This document shows positions 9,801 through 19,240 of a stretch of 64,000 nucleotides of DNA, in pieces. Numbering within the stretch: position 1 is the stretch's first letter; the number at the start of each line of letters is the position of its first letter. The position numbers were made by a program, and so were the translations under genes. The DNA comes from Leishmania mexicana MHOM/GT/2001/U1103. Taxonomy: Eukaryota > Euglenozoa > Kinetoplastea > Trypanosomatida > Trypanosomatidae. Below the pieces are notes generated by a model. It saw only the letters and a list, made by a program, of their open reading frames with translations, was not told the DNA's origin and ran no database searches. The stretch covers positions 434,001 to 498,000 of the forward strand of contig NC_018331.1 in NCBI RefSeq assembly GCF_000234665.1, in the 5' to 3' direction.

Positions 9801-11546
9801 TACGGCGGCATCGCTGTTGTTCACCTTGTAGAGTAAAAGTCGACCCAGCTCCAGCATGGCCCCGCCAACGTCCTCGCTTTCCATGTGCTCCGTCACGCCG
9901 TCGAGGTAGCTCTCGTAGAGGTTCTGGCTCTCTGCGTACTGGCCAGCGTGCCGGTGTAAACGCGCCATTGCCAGTTGCACCTGCAGCACCCGTGCCGACG
10001 TCGCCGTGGGCCCTTTCGATTGGAGCAGCAGCAGCTGCGCGCGACCTTGCGAGATGGCGTGGGCGACGCGCACGCTGTCCTCGTAAAACAGCTTCGCATC
10101 CTCTGTCGCCAGTGTGTGGTTGAACGGCAACGGGCTCGCCAAGCCAGGGGCTACCTGCTCTGGGCACCACATCGGGTTGCGCTCCATCGCGGACAGCGCC
10201 AGCTGATACTGCTCGGAAGCTTTCCAGTATTGCTGATCACTGGCGTACGCGTTCGCCAGGAGCACGCGCAGGAGAAACAGGTGGCACTCCGGATCACCCA
10301 CGAGGGACGGCTGCTCGGAAGCGTTCGCCACCGCGGCCGCTGTGGATGTGCCGGTCTCGCCACGAGCCTGGCCCTGCGCCAGACGTCGTTGAAGCGCGTA
10401 TGCCTCCTTGGCCACGTGCACCGCCTCCTGCAGCAGCTGCGTGCTGCGGTAGGTCTCGAAGCTGACGAGGCAGAACATCGCGTTGTTCACCAGCACACGC
10501 GCATAAAGGGTGAGGAAGGCGACGTCGTCTTGGTTGTGACCAAACTCGTCCTCGTACCGCTGCTGCATAGCGTTCTGGACGGCCGTGCAGTCAGCGAAGG
10601 AGTCCTTGCGCAAGGACAGCGAAAGCTGACGCTCCCACTCCCGCAGTGCGGGGTCAAAGGCCGGCTGCGCCCATTCCGCGAGGGAAGACGCCCACGCCTT
10701 TACCCGTTCCGTGACGCGCTCCAGAAACGACGTGAGCTGCAGGTGCTGCAACAGCTGGGCAGTGGCCAAAGATGCTGCCTCCGCTCGCCCCGCCTTCGCA
10801 GCCGCGGCAGACGGTGAGTTTGCCGTGGGTCTGCGCAGCCGCGGCGGCGGTGTTGCGGCTCGAGCGCTCGCCGCCAAAGTGGCTGCAAACGCGACCCGCC
10901 TAAGACCTCTGCCCTCCTTGCCTTTCGTTGCGGCTGAAATCGGATTTTCGGCTGCAGCTGACGCGCACGATGCGTTGCGATCGAGAAACTGAAGCAGCCG
11001 CTTCGCCTCCTGCTTCGGCGTCGCGCGTCTGCGCGGTGAATCACCTGCACGTCGGCTACGCATCGGCTTTACGTCAGCACTCTTCGCCACCTTTGCCGCG
11101 GCAGGTGAAATGCGGTGCCGCCGACCCACCTGCTTCCGAGGCAGCTGCCCCTGCGGCGCCGCCGATCCAGACCCGCCCTTTCGCCCGCGCGATGATGCGC
11201 CACCGCCTCTACCGGTGCGGCCTGTTGGCTTTGAGGCTGCAACAGCAGCAGACGGGGGTGACGCGGCCGGCATTGCCGCTGCCCCTCCCGGCATCGCGGC
11301 AGGCAACGAGGCAGCCGCGGCCTTGGCCAGCGATGCCGCCTTGGACGATTGAGTAGAAAAGAAGGCGCATGACTGCCATAAACTACTACTGGACACGCCC
11401 ATTCCCGAATGGCATTGCATGCCCATTAGGCGACCTACAATCGGTTGAGTTGCCTCAGGCACGGCTACGCCGGTGCCAGCGGTCACTGAAATACACGTGT
11501 GGCGGCTCGCCAGGCGGCTGCCCTGATGTGTCGAGAGGCGTTTCAT
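6834..11546 (-). CDS. Large TPR-repeat protein, conserved hypothetical type
   Basis: 1570 residues from an ATG at 11544-11546. Residues 1-230 are low-complexity, rich in Ala, Arg, Ser and Gly (GRTGRGGGASSRGRKGG, RRRISPAAA-like blocks). From about 240 onward the chain is helical, with recurring TPR-like pairs, for example LLANAYASDQQYWKASEQYQ near 430, LAMARLHRHAGQYAESQNLY near 520, LVNYATLCMHSGCHTLARKY near 1290 and AALELAPSSEDVVLQYGQFM near 1380, through to the C-terminus. No catalytic motif is visible. TPR solenoids scaffold protein complexes; which one cannot be told. CAFFSTQSSKA near residue 60 could be a mitochondrial cleavage region if a later Met were used, but this is weak. I do not recognise the specific protein. 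Confidence 0.85.
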   Translation of the reverse strand: MKRLSTHQGSRLASRHTCISVTAGTGVAVPEATQPIVGRLMGMQCHSGMGVSSSSLWQSCAFFSTQSSKAASLAKAAAASLPAAMPGGAAAMPAASPPSAAVAASKPTGRTGRGGGASSRGRKGGSGSAAPQGQLPRKQVGRRHRISPAAAKVAKSADVKPMRSRRAGDSPRRRATPKQEAKRLLQFLDRNASCASAAAENPISAATKGKEGRGLRRVAFAATLAASARAATPPPRLRRPTANSPSAAAAKAGRAEAASLATAQLLQHLQLTSFLERVTERVKAWASSLAEWAQPAFDPALREWERQLSLSLRKDSFADCTAVQNAMQQRYEDEFGHNQDDVAFLTLYARVLVNNAMFCLVSFETYRSTQLLQEAVHVAKEAYALQRRLAQGQARGETGTSTAAAVANASEQPSLVGDPECHLFLLRVLLANAYASDQQYWKASEQYQLALSAMERNPMWCPEQVAPGLASPLPFNHTLATEDAKLFYEDSVRVAHAISQGRAQLLLLQSKGPTATSARVLQVQLAMARLHRHAGQYAESQNLYESYLDGVTEHMESEDVGGAMLELGRLLLYKVNNSDAAVIYLEAASSILLEDAEALLQVADAHGDSSGTNCSSEATAAEARIAAGNATHRAAGALIDTAMGFHTVGKTGQAIGLLEGCLQLLDRADLGPISGWVRRQYADMLASVALVDRALEEYSCTIELLRNGCGDAVAQLGAAGEMVPLHSAEVEGHMAFCLQTYVGDHKRAMKHYRNIVKGSHKKDASVTSAQVRLNKRARRQRASAAAVAATAAGSTSASDGVAFTSGQARAGSSPALLRVDLSLQPDVLHWVLSNYVACCERVGAYAEAVGVQSRLIEIEGALGGGVVHSYLKLISLARQAGDMEKTLALCFYIFFLPDDMMPSEMRLSVANSFASCCHRLGNSRMGSVLLQAVQQVRGDHDASSLARYAMGLKTLDPSDRVQLDCVDIEASIETIGRVFRRAASIVVADMVVNGIEDEERISRDGRRASGSDSSAAKATLSDGGDEPSVSPSASPSLWGRERMDRTLSSLIVLSRGAFFFHQNQFIKDAEELYAVALQHVDHIVASMPVLTERYQREMGILLVNYATLKSATDPELAATLYERAAAVCPTYLEVAEVVADVFVQSGDYAKGSVYMKRVMRANPSAATEMHMRLARLGTGSAWDTMSHGQRMEVMEHLLKGLGVAPDRVAAAFAAGVQSHLTNANDTNVVVSLGNLAPLLLDGVATATSEDAVCFATYVVQTRFQEPQLLNRMYRRALLRFPHHATILVNYATLCMHSGCHTLARKYIAKAYAASSGDLNCTMCYAHYLCRSFDDRQVGCGEALYAHFLERYPNAAQAHAAFANYMAGVMPTPFKTEQHFKAALELAPSSEDVVLQYGQFMWACTDSKTVYTNDEVRRRVFDRVEQLFKEAVAINPNSFTACHQLGAFYANGQNRFEDAMAMLQRAHRLQPSNIEVVRHILGVLQGECMRLKKEEVRRGSAVALQGTNTQFFSGRLRSLVDGTKEMFEHVLRMDPDDRATLEGYARFAVETLQDPRLAATIYRRIEELNRK

Positions 11547-14224
11547 TGCTGAAACTCAGCCAGTCGCTCCAGCGCAAAGGAAAAAAGCTATCAACTGCCT
11601 TGATCAACGGACGGGTGCACTGAAGAGACGAGGCGGCGGCAGTGCTACGTACGCGCACGCTAACGCGAGCGCAGGGAATACAATGTTTCCCGCGCCCCCA
11701 CTAAAAGAGTGAGGAGAGCAGTCGTGAGAAGGATACGCAGAACACCGCGCAAGCGCTCTATAGCACCGAGTTCGGGAAAAGAGGAAGGCACAGATACAGA
11801 AGTAAGGTAGGCAGGTAGGTACGGGGAGGGGGGTGTGACAGCGGCAGAAAGGCTTGGCGGTCCGCAGCACCTACAGCAGCAGGAGTATTAGCAGCAGCAG
11901 TAGTAGTAGTAGGGATACACGCAAAAGGAGGAAAAGGAGGCACAAGTACACGATGAAGTCAAACTCGCAACGAGACGACGCGCAAGGAGAGGAGCGAAGT
12001 GACAAGAAAAAAAGGGGAGGGAGTACTAGCACTACTATATATAGATAGATATATCGATCACACTAAGGCCAAGCAAACAACACCAGCAGCAGCCTTAGAA
12101 AAAGGTGGTCAGATGCCTGTCTCGATCTTTTCTCTGTCTGTGCGTGTGTTTGTGTTTGTGTGTGCGTGTGTGCGTGTGCGTCTTCGTACTCCTCTCGTTG
12201 TTGCTTTTCGTGTGTTCCCCTTCCAACCTCCCCTCCTTGTCTTTCCTTGACAACAAAAGAAAAGAAACGTGCACACACAGACACCGACGTCGAGAACGGG
12301 AAAAGAGAAGAAAAATAAATTCTTCACCGGGGATACACACAAGAAGCGCGCGGGGGGAGGGGAAGGGCAAGTGAAGGGGGAGGCCGGAGTGGGAATGGGG
12401 TGTAGATTGAAAAATCCGTGGGCAAACAACCAACGCACTCGTGCGCAGTCAAACATACGCGGAGAAACAAAGACAATACATGAGAGGATAGGTGGACACA
12501 CGACAGCGCACGCAACCTGCAGAACCCCGGCCGCACCTACGTTCTGACCAGGCTGTGTGTGGCGTTATGTGGGTGCTAATGATGGTGTTATCGTTCAATC
12601 TCGACAGGCGTCCGTGTGCGTGCGAATCTCTTTGCGTAGGCAGCGAGCTCCGATTACCTGGGCGTGGGTTTGTATGCAGTCCGTGCCCGTCCCGGCGTGG
12701 GGTGGGGGGACGCCTGATAATAACTGTAGCCGGAAGATGCACCAAATAATATTAAAAAATGAGACACACACCAGCGCCCTCGCCGGTAGGCGATGAAGCT
12801 AGAGAGCCGGAGGCGAGGTGGTGGGGCCGCGAAGGTTCTGTTGATACTGTATGGCGATGTCGTGTGGGCCTGCGGCTCCCTTTTCCTGTTAGCTCCTTCC
12901 TCGTATGTGTGAAAACGTAAGAGTGTAGATGGTGGGTGGTGTATGTCTGGGCGTGCCCGCACCGCGTACTCTTGCGTTCTCTTCTTGCCCCCCCTCCTCC
13001 ACTCCTCCCCCGCTCTGCTGGTGCACGAGGGAAGATAAGGCGCTGCTTATGTGATGGGGCTTAAGCGTGCCACCGTAAATGGGGTGCGAGGTGGGCGAAA
13101 GAAGGGTTGCTTGGGTGACGCGGATGCCTTGAGAAAGGCGTGTGTGCTTCCAGCGTACACAAAATGGAAAACCAAACGACAAAGAGTCTCAGCGACGTTC
13201 GATTTAAGATCCTCTCAGTTGATCGTCGGTGTGTGTGTGGGGGGAGGGGGGTAGCAACGTACACGAGTGATGTGTCTGTGCGTGTGTGCTCTGCGGGTGC
13301 AGCAGGAGGAGAGCACGCGGAGGGAGAAAAAAAACGGTGTTGAAAAGAAATGGGGAAAACGCATCAGCGCAGGTGGAGGGAAAGCAGTGAAAGGCGGGGA
13401 GGTTTGGGGGGTGGCAGACACGCACATTGGTTGTAACCAATTGACCGCACACGAGAGCCTGGGGGCAGAAAAGAAAAAGCCTCGCAAGGAGAAACAAGAC
13501 AAGCTGCGGTGTGGTTGGCATATTTTTGCTGCAGAGGTGAGGAGCCTCTTACCGTCCCCCAGACAGACGCCTTCTCCCTTTCCTTCTCATTCGGTGCTTC
13601 CGACCGCGGCACGGCCATCATAAGCGAGAACGGCGTTCAGGACGGTCAGGCCACGTCCCTGCCCCTGTCTCTCGGCGGGATACATAAGCCACTGCATCTT
13701 TAAGGTATCAGAGTATAAACAGACAAACGTACAGGTACATTGCCAAGGTACTGCTTGGAGCCTGGCTTATGCTCCATATTTGAACAAGATCAACAATATC
13801 AACCCCTCCGTCACCCGAGGGAGAGGGAGAGGGAGGGGGAGGGGGGTTGAGAAGATCGCTGAGAAGACTATCACCCGCTCACTTTTGGGGTGTGGGTGGT
13901 ACATTGGCCTTCGTCCAGGAACCCTGACGCACAGCAAAGGTAGATTTGATGGCCATGATATGAGCGCACAGCACTCCCAGGCGCATTTGAAGGCCATCAT
14001 GGAAGATGGTGCAGAGGGCAGGAGCAGGGCGCAGGTGGTGCAGTAGAGAGCGGCCGGGAGTGGAAGGGTGGCGGTGGCACAATTGAGAGGAGTCTACGCC
14101 CCCACGGACACACCCACTATCCCTACATGGAGAGAAAAGGCGTGTAGAGGGAGGGAGGGGGGGGGTACTTGGTAACGCAGTACGCACGTGTGCATCGACG
14201 ATCATGTGGCAAAGCCACTAGCCT
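11547..14224. other. Long non-coding spacer between the TPR and EXPERA genes
   Basis: About 2.7 kb. Holds the 5' leader of the TPR gene and the 3'UTR of the EXPERA gene. Contains a GCA/AGT-rich stretch (11870-11910), plus-strand purine tracts, and a pyrimidine-rich block at 12120-12250. None of the short frames has an ATG start with GC3 bias and recognisable content. Confidence 0.7.
11620..11638 (-). promoter_or_regulatory. Candidate spliced-leader acceptor for the TPR gene
   Basis: Minus strand reads CCGCCGCCTCGTCTCTTCAG, a pyrimidine tract ending in AG (plus-strand ct at 11620-11621), about 75 nt before the ATG. A second AG preceded by a T-rich run sits almost at the ATG, so the first is preferred. 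Confidence 0.35.
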
Positions 14225-14818
14225 CTAGTTCTTCTTCTTGGCTTGATTGTTGCTGTTGTCATGGTGTTTCTGCTGCTGATGCTGCTGGGACGCCGTGGCC
14301 TTTGGCTTGGAGGGCGCTGGCACGTTTGCGACGGCGAGCGCGCGGAAGCACTGAAGAAGAATAAGCGATGGAACGATGACCCACAGCGACAATGGAGCGA
14401 TGAGCATTGTCAGCTTCTCCTGAAAGGTGTTGTGCCGCGTGTGCTTGCCTCCCTCGGCGATTTCCATGAGGCAGTACAAGACCGTCTTGTATAGCGTCAT
14501 CAGGCACACCACGATCGAAAGTTTGATGGCAAGGTTTTGAGCATTGCATACAGCAAACAGCGTCACAAAGAGACCCATCGCCACCTCCACCAGGTTCAGC
14601 CACGACTGCACCACGACAAAGGGGTCATTGTTCGCAGCGTAGCGCCGGTCGTACTGGGCGTAGAGGACCCAGTATTTGAAGGGGAATACCTCGGCCAGGG
14701 GGTGCGGGAGGTTCACGCTCTTGGCGCGCGTAAGCACGAAGATGGAATCCAAGACCACAACGGGGGTCACGGCAAGGAACCAAATCTTTGCCAGCAGTGG
14801 AAGTGTTGCCTGCGGCAT
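14225..14818 (-). CDS. EXPERA-domain (EBP/TMEM97-like) ER membrane protein
   Basis: 197 residues from the ATG at 14816-14818 (MPQATLPLL); an in-frame start 69 nt upstream is possible but adds no family sequence. Four hydrophobic segments: KIWFLAVTPVVVLDSIFVLT, WLNLVEVAMGLFVTLFAV, KLSIVVCLMTLYKTVLYCLM and MLIAPLSLWVIVPSLILLQC. The order, the acidic residues in segments 1 (D) and 2 (E), and QEKLTMLIAP...PSLILL before the end match the EXPERA fold of sterol isomerase EBP and TMEM97. The tail is Gln/Asn-rich and ends KKKN, with lysines at -3 and -4, a KKXX ER-retrieval signal. Function could be sterol binding or isomerisation; the family is clearer than the activity. Confidence 0.75.
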   Translation of the reverse strand: MPQATLPLLAKIWFLAVTPVVVLDSIFVLTRAKSVNLPHPLAEVFPFKYWVLYAQYDRRYAANNDPFVVVQSWLNLVEVAMGLFVTLFAVCNAQNLAIKLSIVVCLMTLYKTVLYCLMEIAEGGKHTRHNTFQEKLTMLIAPLSLWVIVPSLILLQCFRALAVANVPAPSKPKATASQQHQQQKHHDNSNNQAKKKN

Positions 14819-15655
14819 TTTTTCTGTGGTTGTTCGTTCGCTGCTCAATATGCAGTTGCGTGTATATTCGCAGACAGTGATGAGCACGTCTAGGGGCTGG
14901 GAGAGTTATGCACGAAAAACGGCGAATGTGGCATATATATATATATGTATATCAGATGTATACGCTACGAAGATCAAGCTGATATGTGTACGGTGCGTGT
15001 GTGATGCCAGAACTGACGACCGCCACATCATCGATGATAAACGTCGAGCGCGCCCGTTTTCATTTTGTGTTTGTGTTTAGCAAAGCACGAAGCATGGTAA
15101 GGTGTGCGGGGCACAGCAACCACAGAGCAGCGAGGGCATGAAGAGGGGGAGTGGAGAACATGTGCTGGAGCTGCAAGGTAGCCGGAGACGTAGACTGGCA
15201 CGCACGGCCGCACATACAAAAACAAAACGCCAATACGAAGCCACAAGCGCTTTTCCGATACGCACGCGTGCTAGAGGGAGACACAAGGCAGGGGGTCACT
15301 TACCAGCCCCTTCCCGCTGCATCGACCTCTCTCTGCCCAGATGTTTGGCATCTGCCCACACCTCTCTCGCTCTCAAATTTAATCATGTCTACTGGCCGCG
15401 TTAGAATCTCTGTAAAAAGGTAGAAGTGTGCCGTGCGACACAACACTTCAGTTATATGGAGGCGCCTGTATATCGTGACTGTGGTGTATACGCTTAACAT
15501 CCCTCCCCCTCCCCTTCCCTCTCTTCGCCGTTGCTCGGATGCCGCCTGCCACGGCCGATACTACAGCAGGGCAGGCAACGGCACACACGCTCACAGGCAG
15601 TTGCAGGCGACTTATCATGAACGCCGCCCGCTAAGCACAGCAGCGCAACGGCAGC
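14819..15655. other. Non-coding spacer
   Basis: Leader of the EXPERA gene and 3'UTR of the Whirly-like gene, with a short TA repeat at 14935-14950. Nothing else seen. Confidence 0.7.
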
Positions 15656-17599
15656 CTAGAGTACCCTCGTGTCTGCGAATTCGCCCGCTCTTTGGGGCGC
15701 GGATACAGAGGCGGTGGTAGAGGTGGCAGCCTTCCGCTTCGCCGGCGCCTTCCTGGACTTCCTCTTGGCCGTCTTCTTCTTACCGGCGGCAGCAGCCTTG
15801 CCACTTGCCTGCCGCTTGCGAGTTGGCTTGACAGGCCCAGCCTCCGTACTCTTCTCTCCCTCCATTTGGCGTTCGTGCGACTCGCTCTCACCAGGTTTCC
15901 GGTCATCCACTTCTGCGCTTGGCTGCAATTCGATTGCCGTGATGTCGATGGTGGCGGTCGCCTCGCTGTCGCCCTCTGCGGTCTCGCAACGTAGAGGAAT
16001 GGCAGTCGCCGCAGCGGCTGCTGCAGCAGTCGTTGCAGACGTCGCCTCTGTCGTCGTGGACAATCTCTCGTACGAGAAGCTCCCGGTAACCTCTCCGCTT
16101 GTGGAGCGGAATGCGCCGGTGGTCGCCGTAGCATGTACTGTCGTTCGTGAGTCGCCTTTCTCTGTGCTCCCTTGCGCTTGGCGGGTACGGCGACGTACAT
16201 CGAAATCACCGACACGGCCTACCTCCTCCACCTCTGACGCGGCCACGCTGCCATCGCGCATGAACCGGGCCTCGGCGTAGCGGTCCGCCGACTCCATCGT
16301 CATCTCACCTCGCTCTCGCGTGTGCGTGGTGATGTACGACGTCGAGGACGCAGCAGAGGCCGCGGAGGCCACAGCCTGGCTCGATGGCGTGGCTCCACTG
16401 CAAGTCTCTGTCGCATCTTTGTGGTCGACCTCGCCGTCCTCGACCTCCTCCACGTCCTCCAGGATCTCCTCGTAGTCGTCATCCTCCGCTTCGTTGGTGG
16501 CCGTCGTCGGCGCAGCTTTCGAAGATACCTCTTCAAGTGTGCTCCACTTTCCTTGCACAGGAGCGGTAGTGAAGCTGTGATGACGACTGCCACTGTGGCT
16601 ACCGCGATCACTACGGCGGCTCTGGTAGCCCTTCTCCATCAAGTGACCGTGGGTCCTTGTAGCACGCGCGTGCCGGTCGCTGAGGTACTTCGGTTGCCTC
16701 GCCGAAGACCTCTCGAACGATCTCGCCCTGGCGCCAGTGCGATGGCTCACTCGGCTGTGCTGTGAGCTGAGGGCTTTCCGTAGCTCCATCTTACGGCTGC
16801 AGTGCTCAATGGCGAAGAGGTCGCTCAAAACGCTCTCGAGGTGGGTGGTGAGGAGAACGAGGTCGGCGTCGCGAAGTACCACGTGCAGCGTGCTCACGTC
16901 CCCATCCACGTAGACAGCGTCGGGTTGGTCTTCATCAGCACCAGGATCAGCATTCGTGGAGGAGTAGGCGACGGCACCTGGGGTGGCGACCCTGCCCGAG
17001 TCTCCGGGCGCTGCCACAGTTGTCTTTCGCGTCACGCGAGCTGTCAGTACCACCTCCCTCGGTCGCACGTCAGCGCTGTTGCCGTTTTCCGGCTTTTCTG
17101 ATGTCGACGACGGTGGCACAGCGCTCAGCGTCAAGGAGGAGCGCGGTCGCTCCACCACGGCAGGCAAATCCGACCAGCCTTGCAGCACTGTCAAAAGCTG
17201 TGCCACGTTATAGGGCCGCAGAAATAGGCGCCCGTACATGAAGTCTTCCTGTGCACGCGGCGCGCCATCGACTGCCACCGTCCGCACTGCAGATGCTTCC
17301 ACCGCTTCAGCGGCGCTCAAGCCTTCAAAGTTTTTTTCCGGGGCGAGGGGTGCCACCGCGGGGAGAGGTTCTCGCACGCAGAGGACGAGGTGCCGCGGCC
17401 GCCTGCTGCAGAACTGCCAGAGAAGGCGTGCAGGGGAAGGAGCAACGCTGCTGTTGCCAGTCTCGAGAGTGGCCGGGGTGGAGAGCTCACGGACGAAAAC
17501 GCAGCGATGAGACGTGTGCAGGCACAGTGCATAGACGGCATGTGGTGCCACCTGCGCCGCGGCAAACCTTGGCGAACTGCGCAGTAGCAGAGAGTGCAT
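15656..17599 (-). CDS. Whirly-like mitochondrial protein with acidic linker and Lys/Ala-rich tail
   Basis: 647 residues from the ATG at 17597-17599; the frame is open further upstream but has no ATG. Start MHSLLLRSSPRFAAAQ is a good mitochondrial presequence. Residues 60-265 line up by eye with the MRP1-like protein encoded just upstream: LFLRPYNVAQLLTVLQGW (125-142) against SLRFRHIDLAGFVSVVEN, and VVLRDADLVLLTTHLESVL (about 240-258) against VRFEHQFAVTMEHFLESAL, each being the strand-plus-helix half of a Whirly fold. Then come an Arg/Ser/His-rich region, an acidic patch (EDDDYEEILEDVEEVEDGE, about 373-391), Thr/Ala-rich sequence, and a basic H1-like tail (KKKTAKRKSRKAPAKRKA, about 607-624). 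Whirly assignment is inference; the protein could be a divergent mitochondrial RNA- or kDNA-binding factor. Confidence 0.6.
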   Translation of the reverse strand: MHSLLLRSSPRFAAAQVAPHAVYALCLHTSHRCVFVRELSTPATLETGNSSVAPSPARLLWQFCSRRPRHLVLCVREPLPAVAPLAPEKNFEGLSAAEAVEASAVRTVAVDGAPRAQEDFMYGRLFLRPYNVAQLLTVLQGWSDLPAVVERPRSSLTLSAVPPSSTSEKPENGNSADVRPREVVLTARVTRKTTVAAPGDSGRVATPGAVAYSSTNADPGADEDQPDAVYVDGDVSTLHVVLRDADLVLLTTHLESVLSDLFAIEHCSRKMELRKALSSQHSRVSHRTGARARSFERSSARQPKYLSDRHARATRTHGHLMEKGYQSRRSDRGSHSGSRHHSFTTAPVQGKWSTLEEVSSKAAPTTATNEAEDDDYEEILEDVEEVEDGEVDHKDATETCSGATPSSQAVASAASAASSTSYITTHTRERGEMTMESADRYAEARFMRDGSVAASEVEEVGRVGDFDVRRRTRQAQGSTEKGDSRTTVHATATTGAFRSTSGEVTGSFSYERLSTTTEATSATTAAAAAAATAIPLRCETAEGDSEATATIDITAIELQPSAEVDDRKPGESESHERQMEGEKSTEAGPVKPTRKRQASGKAAAAGKKKTAKRKSRKAPAKRKAATSTTASVSAPQRAGEFADTRVL

Positions 17600-19240
17600 G
17601 GCGCGTCGACACCGCGCAACTCTCAAAAAAAAAGAGAAAAAGGAAAAGCCACCGTGGCCACGGCCGCCGCTCAAGCGTGTCGGGGTATGGTGGTGCGCTG
17701 GTGCACGAGGGCGCCTTCACTATTGTCGAGTTCCTCCTCTGTTTTCTTTGCTCACTGACGGAATACAGCGCTGCAGAGGAGAATAAAAGTTAGTGAGACG
17801 TGCCGGGGTGCGCGAATCCGTCGCATCCACGCTTCCTCGCTGAGAGCAGAGCACGCCAATCGTTCGGCAAGTGCTCTCTTTTCCTTCCCTTTCTCTGCCC
17901 TCCGCAACGCGCACAAAGGCCCGACGCTCGGTGATTCTGAAAACACAAGACCGAGGGGCGGGGCACAGAAGCGGAGGGGGGAAGGGGGCGGATGCGATAG
18001 TCGGGTGAGTGACGGCGCACTCCTTCCTTACCGCTCGGATGATACGCGGAAGACCAAGACAGAATACAGACCAGAAACGCAAGAAACAGCACAAACCCAG
18101 CACAGTGCTCGAGGGAGACGCACCGCCTTTGGGGGCGGAAAAGGCGGTTCGTTGTGGAAGGCAGTGAGGACACAATGGTGAGAGGCAGGGTGCCGAAGGC
18201 GTTTTCTTCGGTTGTGGTACACGCAGGACGAGCTCCGCAGTTCACGAGCACCCCCCCCCCCAAAAAAAAAAAAGGCGAATGGAAAAAGGACGGTAAGGGG
18301 TGGAGGGTCGAAGGAGAGAGGGAAGGACACGTGGCAGAGAGGCGACCAACGATCCAAAAACAGTTGAGAGGGTTCCGAGTGTCATGCGTGCCGCCGACAT
18401 GCCGTTGGGGCATGTGTGGCCTCAGATGCGCGTTTATCGAGTAACCATGTCGACCAGCGAGGCAAGTCCTTCGCCTGCGTTTTGCGCCGATGTGCACACA
18501 AGCGAGAAAAGCCCGCAAGGAAACAAACGTGCAACAACGAAGCAAGCGCGAGCAGTCGACCGCATAAGCTACGCGGCAAGGCGTGGATTCGCACCACTTC
18601 ATGCTCATGGTGCATGCAACGACGAGCACCTGCAGTGCCCTTTTTCCTTGGCAACACCGTCGCCGCATTTGTTTCGTTTTGTTTCCGTCTGCACTGCAGT
18701 CGCGTGCATCGGCACGTGTTTTCCCGATCAAGGCAGCGGCCACCTTTTTCCGGCTTATCTTTGCACGATCACAAATCCCCATCCCTCACGCACCCCCACA
18801 ACACAGTGACGTCGATACGGCTTTCGTGAAGCACTGCGGCATAAAACTCTTCATATTCTGAATGCCTTTCAGCGCACGGTGGTCTGCGAGCAGCACCGCT
18901 CTTCCACTCCTTCTCCGCAACACCCACGCGCGCACTCGTAAGACACACGTACACACCTGTTAAAGCACCGTGCTTGATTGCATGGTGGACACCACACGGT
19001 CGATACATGGCAAGTGCGCACCTGCTTGATGAGGCACCACGGCGCCCGCTTCACTGGGTTGGCACACATGGGGGAGGAGGGAGGAGGAGGGAGGGGCACA
19101 CTCAACCTATTCCAACCGACCAAACCTCCCCCAGATGGCGCCATCACTGCTATGGGCCTCTCCCTTGTCTCCCTCTCTGGGTGCACACGCACACGCACGG
19201 AGGCATGCGTAGAGGCGGCTTGCTCGCAGGTATCCGTTAC
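17600..19240. other. Non-coding spacer
   Basis: Leader of the Whirly-like gene and 3'UTR of the MRP1-like gene, with a C-run followed by an A-run at 18251-18274. Short frames on both strands lack family sequence and codon bias. Confidence 0.7.
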
